Part shown: piece after piece, positions 60,353-64,000 of the stretch
Layout of the letters: each line of letters starts with the position of its first letter
How positions within the stretch are numbered: position 1 is the first letter of the stretch
Source: Kitasatospora indigofera
GTDB taxonomy: Bacteria; Actinomycetota; Actinomycetes; Streptomycetales; Streptomycetaceae
DNA: 64,000 nt
NCBI RefSeq assembly: GCF_014655955.1
Contig: NZ_BNBO01000006.1
Span: 87,460 to 151,459, forward strand
Reading direction: 5' to 3'
Position numbers and translations under genes: made by a program
The notes under the pieces: model-generated
Told to the model about the DNA's origin: nothing
The model's input: the letters and a program-made list of their open reading frames with translations, nothing else
The model's database searches: none

Positions 60353-60880
60353 TCAGAGGCGCGGGGACCAGTAGGCGTCGAGGCGCGCCCGGCCGGGGGC
60401 GAGGTCCGCCCAGGAGCCGGTGAAGCTCAGGACGGCGACGCCGGCGGTCTGGAAGCCCGCGTGCTCCAGGAGCTCCCGCACCTCCTGCGGACCGTGGCCG
60501 GCGAGACTGCCCGCCAAGTCCCGGAAGCCCGGATTGTGGCCGACCACCAGCACCGTGGTGGTGTCGTCCGGCAGCTGTCCGAGCAGGGCCAGGACCTCCC
60601 CGGCCCCGGCCCGGTAGAGGCGCGGCTCGAACGCGGCCGAGGGCGGCCCGGGCAGCTCGGCGGCCGTCAACTCCCAGGTCTCCCGGGTGCGCGCCGAGGT
60701 CGAGACCAAGGCGTGGTCCGCCGCCGGGCCCGAGGCGGCGAGCCACCGCCCGCTGCGGGGCGCGTCCAGCCGGCCGCGCGGGGTCAGCGGACGCTCGTGG
60801 TCCGGGTACTCCGTCCGGTCCTTGGGGTCGGCCTTGGCATGCCGCAGCAGGACGATCCTGCGCGTCGGCTCGTCGCTCAT
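60353..60880 (-). CDS. SixA-like histidine phosphatase
   Basis: 175 residues from ATG 60880 (GGGAGGG 5 bp upstream). The catalytic RHA motif LLRHAKAD has His14; HERPLTPRGRLDA, STSARTRETWELT with the phosphate-binding Arg, and the second catalytic His in VLVVGHNPGFRDLA complete the SixA/phosphoglycerate-mutase-type site. It removes phosphate from phosphohistidine proteins or small substrates. It is monocistronic as far as seen. Confidence 0.88.
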   Translation of the reverse strand: MSDEPTRRIVLLRHAKADPKDRTEYPDHERPLTPRGRLDAPRSGRWLAASGPAADHALVSTSARTRETWELTAAELPGPPSAAFEPRLYRAGAGEVLALLGQLPDDTTTVLVVGHNPGFRDLAGSLAGHGPQEVRELLEHAGFQTAGVAVLSFTGSWADLAPGRARLDAYWSPRL

Positions 60881-61296
60881 CCGGCCCTCCCGCGGTGGTC
60901 CCTGTGCGCCCCGAGGATACCGGTGGACCTCCCCGGGCGGCCGGGAGGCGGGCCCGGGCGCGACCTCGCCGACCGGGCCGAAGCCCGGGGCGGGGAGTCC
61001 GGCCGAAGCCCGCTGCGGGGACTCCACGGAGCACCGGCGACACCGGCCGGGCCGGCTCGTCCGGTCCGGGGTCCGGGCGGCCTCCGGGGGCAGCCCGCCG
61101 GGCATGCGACACCACGGCCTTGTCGTCCTGGGGGCCGGGTCCGGCGACGCGGTGATCGACACCCCGCCCGCCGGGGCCCGGCCGGAGCGGACGTGGAAGA
61201 GCTGGGCGGACCGGCGGACACCCCACGTCCTCCAGCCGATCGGCCCGGCCGAGCCCCAGAAGTGCTCACCCTCGGATCAGCTCGGTGGGTCCGGGC
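60881..61296. other. Gap holding a probable gene remnant
   Basis: 416 bp between the SixA-like gene start and the stop of the WYL regulator. Bases 60881-61103 show nothing recognisable; 61104-61220 carry a mycothione-reductase-like fragment (separate entry). Confidence 0.5.
61104..61220 (+). pseudogene. Fragment resembling the N-terminus of mycothione reductase
   Basis: ATG 61104 opens MRHHGLVVLGAGSGDAVID, which closely resembles the start of actinobacterial mycothione reductases (MRHxDLVVIGxGSGNxVxD as I recall), including the GxGSG dinucleotide-binding loop. After about 20 residues similarity stops and the frame runs into the 3' end of the WYL gene on the other strand. The CxxxxC redox centre and the rest of the enzyme are missing. 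It is best read as a truncated relic. A database alignment is needed to be sure. Confidence 0.45.
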
Positions 61297-62244
61297 TCAG
61301 CGGTAGCGTTCGACGAGTGCGTTGCCGATCGCGGCCAGGTGGGCTCGCACGTTCGGGGGGCCGGTCACCTCGATCCATTCGACGAGCCCGGCGAGCTCGC
61401 CGGCGAGGGTGTACTCGTCGCGGCCGCGGATGACGACCTCGATGCGGCCGTCGGTCGTGGCGCCTCCCACGTCGAGTCGATCGCCGAGTCCGATCCGGAG
61501 TATGCCGATGCCGCGGGGCGTGCAGAGCGCCTGGATCTCCAGCGGCGTTCGCCTGCGTTCGACCTCGTCGGCGATCTCGCGCCAGCTTCCGGCGAGGTCG
61601 AAGTCCGCGGGCCGGGTCACCGGATCGTCGGTCGGGTCGGCGGACGACACGCGGTCGATCCGGAAGGTCCGCCGGCCGGCCTCGGTACGGGTGACGAGGT
61701 ACCACGACGGACCTTTGGCGACGATGCCCAGCGGGTGGACGGTTCTCATCGTCCCGGTGCCTTTGCCGTCGATGTAGCCCAGCCGCACCTGGACGCCGCG
61801 GATCACCGCGTCCTGGAGTTCGTCGAGGAAGCGGGGCGGTCGGTGCTCGGCCCGGTTCGCCCCCCATTGTCGAGGGTCCGTCACCAGTGACGCCGCCGCC
61901 GCCTCGGCCTGCACGCGGAACGGCTCCGGCAGGGCATGGACGAGCTTGCGCAGTGCCGCTCTCACGGCTGGTGCCGCGGCCGAGGCCGGGCCGGCGACCA
62001 GGAACAGGGCGCGGGCCTCACCGGCGGTCAGCCCCGACAGGTCGGTGCGGGCGCCGCCCACCAGGCGCCAGCCGCCGCCTCGGCCCTGGGTGGAGTACAC
62101 GGGCACCCCGGCCATGGCGAGGGCGTCGAGGTCGCGGCGGGCGGTGCGCTCGGAGACCTCCAGCTCCCGGGCGACCTCCGCCGCCGTCACCTGCTCGCGC
62201 CGTTGCAGCAACAGGAGGACGGCCACCAGCCGGTCGGTTCGCAC
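61297..62244 (-). CDS. WYL-domain (DeoR/YafY-type) transcriptional regulator
   Basis: 315 residues from GTG 62244. N-terminal winged HTH: MRTDRLVAVLLLLQRREQVT, AAEVARELEVSERTARRDLD, then VPVYSTQGRGGGWRL. The WYL domain lies at about 140-225 (QVRLGYIDGKGTGTMRTVHP, GPSWYLVTRTEAGRRTFRID) and the WCX extension to the end. WYL regulators sense small or nucleic-acid ligands. It is divergent from an epoxide hydrolase gene with a perfect inverted repeat between them. Confidence 0.92.
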   Translation of the reverse strand: MRTDRLVAVLLLLQRREQVTAAEVARELEVSERTARRDLDALAMAGVPVYSTQGRGGGWRLVGGARTDLSGLTAGEARALFLVAGPASAAAPAVRAALRKLVHALPEPFRVQAEAAAASLVTDPRQWGANRAEHRPPRFLDELQDAVIRGVQVRLGYIDGKGTGTMRTVHPLGIVAKGPSWYLVTRTEAGRRTFRIDRVSSADPTDDPVTRPADFDLAGSWREIADEVERRRTPLEIQALCTPRGIGILRIGLGDRLDVGGATTDGRIEVVIRGRDEYTLAGELAGLVEWIEVTGPPNVRAHLAAIGNALVERYR

Positions 62245-62262
62245 CCCGAAAAACTCTCATAC

Positions 62263-62287
62263 AAACCGGTCATGAGGTGACCGGTTT
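62263..62287. promoter_or_regulatory. Operator between WYL regulator and epoxide hydrolase
   Basis: AAACCGGTCA and TGACCGGTTT are perfect 10-bp arms separated by 5 bp, ending 19 bp before the hydrolase start. Its position in the 62-bp divergent gap makes it the probable binding site of the WYL protein. Confidence 0.6.
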
Positions 62288-62306
62288 CGGGCGGCAGGAT
62301 GGCGGC

Positions 62307-63263
62307 ATGACCTCAACCGATTTCCCCGAACCCACTCTCGTTCCGGTCAACGGAGTCGAACTCGAAGTCTTCGAAGCGGGACGGGAGAACGCGGGAAAGC
62401 CCATCGTGCTCTGCCACGGCTGGCCGGAGCACGCCTTCTCCTGGCGTCACCAGATGCCCGCCCTCGCCGCGGCCGGCTACCACGTCATCGCCCCGAACCA
62501 GCGGGGTTACGGCCGCTCGTCCCGCCCGGCCGAAGTGACGGACTACGACATCGCGCACCTGTCGGGCGACCTCGTCGCGCTCCTCGACCACTACGGCTAC
62601 GAAGACGCCACCTTCGTCGGCCATGACTGGGGCGCGTTCGTCGTCTGGGGCCTGACCCTGCTGCACCCCGACCGGGTGAACAAGGTGATCAACCTGAGCC
62701 TGCCCTACCAGGAGCGCGGGGAGAAGCCCTGGATCGAGTTCATGGAAGCCGTGCTCGGCGGCGACTTCTACTTCGTCCACTTCAATCGGCAGCCGGGCGT
62801 CGCGGACGCCGTCTTCGACGACAACACCTACCGGTTCCTTCGCAACCTGTACCGGAAGAACGAGCCCCCCGCGGAGCCCCGGCCGGGCATGGCGCTGATC
62901 AATCTCGCCGGAGCGGAGGCACCAGGCGGAGAGCCCGTCATGAGTGACAGCGAACTGGCCGTCCTCGTCTCCGCCTTCGAGACATCCGGGTTCACCGGCA
63001 GCATCAACTGGTACCGGAACCTCGACCGCAACTGGCACCTGCTGGCGGACGCCGACCCGATCATCCACCAGCCCACCCTCATGATCTACGGCGACCGGGA
63101 CCTGGTCGCGAGGTCGGAGAACCTGGCCGCGTTCGTGCCCAACGTGGAAGTGGTGAGCCTGGACTGCGGCCACTGGATCCAGCAGGAAGAACCCGAGGAG
63201 ACGAACCGAGTGATCACGCAATGGCTGGAACATCAGGACGGGCCGAGCAGGCGGACCGGCTGA
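62307..63263 (+). CDS. Epoxide hydrolase-type alpha/beta hydrolase
   Basis: 318 residues from ATG 62307. The oxyanion motif HGWPEHAFSWRHQ, the nucleophile Asp107 in FVGHDWGAFV, acid Asp265 in YGDRDLVA and base His289 in DCGHWIQQEEPE are all present, and Tyr residues in the cap can serve as ring-opening acids. The pattern is that of soluble epoxide hydrolases rather than esterases (Asp instead of Ser). It is probably controlled by the divergent WYL regulator. The gene ends with RRTG before a short repeat region. Confidence 0.9.
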   Translation: MTSTDFPEPTLVPVNGVELEVFEAGRENAGKPIVLCHGWPEHAFSWRHQMPALAAAGYHVIAPNQRGYGRSSRPAEVTDYDIAHLSGDLVALLDHYGYEDATFVGHDWGAFVVWGLTLLHPDRVNKVINLSLPYQERGEKPWIEFMEAVLGGDFYFVHFNRQPGVADAVFDDNTYRFLRNLYRKNEPPAEPRPGMALINLAGAEAPGGEPVMSDSELAVLVSAFETSGFTGSINWYRNLDRNWHLLADADPIIHQPTLMIYGDRDLVARSENLAAFVPNVEVVSLDCGHWIQQEEPEETNRVITQWLEHQDGPSRRTG

Positions 63264-63304
63264 GCTCAGCCCCTGGCGGGCGCTCCACCGGCGGCAGGTC
63301 CCTC

Positions 63305-63340
63305 CCGGACCCGCCGGACACCCCGGACCCGCCGGACACC
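63305..63340. repeat. 18-bp perfect tandem duplication
   Basis: CCGGACCCGCCGGACACC occurs twice head to tail (63305-63322, 63323-63340), 41 bp after the epoxide hydrolase stop. Confidence 0.8.
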
Positions 63341-63494
63341 CGCTTCCGCACCCGGCTGTCGCGGGCCCGGCCGGACCGCGGTGCCCGGACGCGTCCAGCT
63401 GTTCCCGGCGGCGGGCCCGGCCGGGGGAGGGCCGGCACCCGGATTGCCCCGCTCCGGCGCGGATGAAGCGGCCGCGCCCGGGCACACGAGGCGC

Positions 63495-64000
63495 ATGACA
63501 CCAGGGGTAAACCACCTGCTCCGCCGGATCGCACCGCCGCTGCTGCTCCAGACGGTCCTCATGGTGCTGGCCGGCCTCGCCGTCACCCACCCGCCGCTGC
63601 ACCTCTGGCGTCCGGGGGAGAACGCGGTGACGGACCGGCTGGCCGCCAACCGCGTCCCCGCGCTGGACACCGTCACCTCCTGGCTCTCGTTCCTGGCCGG
63701 AACCGGGGCGGTGGTGACCGTGGCGGCGGTCGCGGTGCTCGTGCTGCTGCTGCGGTCGCGGTGGCGGGAAGCGGCCTTCCTCGGTGGCGCGGTCGCCGCC
63801 CAGTCCGCGGTGTTCCTGCTGGTCACCATAGGCGTGGACCGGCCCCGGCCGTCCGCGCCGCACCTGGACGCCGCGCCGCCGACGTCCAGCTTCCCGTCCG
63901 GCCACGTCGGCGCGGCCGTCGCGCTGTACGGCGCGCTGGCCGTCCTCGTGGCCCTGCGACTGCGCGGTCCGCTCCGGCTGCCGCTCTGCGCCCTGGCGGC
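63495..64000 (+). CDS. PAP2-family phosphatase (partial, runs off the window)
   Basis: At least 168 residues from ATG 63495, with no stop before base 64000. Membrane spans are at about 13-32, 65-85 and 95-113. Phosphatase motif 1 is visible in VTIGVDRPRP and motif 2 as SFPSGH with its catalytic His; the third motif lies beyond the window. The enzyme probably dephosphorylates a lipid phosphate or undecaprenyl pyrophosphate at the outer face of the membrane. Confidence 0.87.
   Translation, partial: MTPGVNHLLRRIAPPLLLQTVLMVLAGLAVTHPPLHLWRPGENAVTDRLAANRVPALDTVTSWLSFLAGTGAVVTVAAVAVLVLLLRSRWREAAFLGGAVAAQSAVFLLVTIGVDRPRPSAPHLDAAPPTSSFPSGHVGAAVALYGALAVLVALRLRGPLRLPLCALA

Overview
The window looks like chromosomal DNA of a streptomycete (Streptomyces/Kitasatospora type). 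It has very high G+C, frequent GTG and TTG starts, strong GGAGG-like ribosome sites, many secreted Ala/Pro-rich proteins, several ECF sigma factors and a SigB-family partner-switching module. About 57 protein genes can be supported. I see no rRNA, tRNA, CRISPR array, insertion sequence or phage gene.

Region 1 (1-10.9 kb) is the 3' part of a biosynthetic cluster for an iterative type I polyketide or polyunsaturated-fatty-acid-like product. It holds the end of a megasynthase with tandem ACPs, then an 1851-residue KS-CLF-KR-DH protein, a DHA2 exporter, two FMN reductases, a type II thioesterase and a Sfp-type phosphopantetheinyl transferase, all on the + strand. Region 2 (11-19.4 kb) is mixed: a DUF4232 lipoprotein, a VOC protein, an ArsR-MFS pair, an Imm32-like protein, a secreted GH16 glucanase with a clear promoter and LacI-type operator, a LysR regulator and a PucR-type regulator.

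Region 3 (19.5-27.2 kb) is a co-oriented set suggesting an electron-transfer module at the cell envelope: DUF4142 protein, DUF1996 protein, a two-haem b-cytochrome-like membrane protein translationally coupled to a NuoF-like flavoprotein with its own 3Fe-4S ferredoxin domain, a secreted two-repeat Lipoprotein_15 protein, a small anchored protein and an ECF sigma factor fused to a zinc anti-sigma domain. Region 4 (27.3-36.3 kb) carries a serine-hydrolase homologue that has lost its catalytic Ser and Lys, small phosphatase/DUF5713 genes, XRE regulators, a GlxA regulator divergent from a quinone oxidoreductase, and a GNAT/TetR divergent pair around a palindromic operator.

Region 5 (36.5-44 kb) is the most unusual. 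Two tandem secreted seven-repeat RCC1 propellers are followed by four secreted proteins that share two modules in different combinations: a CBM-like sandwich domain and a Ser/Thr-rich beta module resembling aerolysin-type pore formers. One of the four is a chimera of both modules. Region 6 (44.5-54.1 kb) has a GH95-like fucosidase with a ricin domain, an OmpR-type two-component pair, a VanZ protein, an orphan solute-binding lipoprotein, an ECF41 sigma factor facing a membrane protein gene with an ECF41-like promoter, and a GNAT gene lacking a normal start codon.

Region 7 (54.3-64 kb) holds a partner-switching set (HATPase, SigB/F/G sigma, STAS antagonist, second HATPase), a PRC-barrel protein, a SixA phosphatase, a probable mycothione-reductase remnant, a WYL regulator divergent from an epoxide hydrolase around a perfect inverted repeat, and the start of a PAP2 phosphatase that runs off the end. 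Many convergent gene ends carry long GC-rich hairpins that look like terminators.
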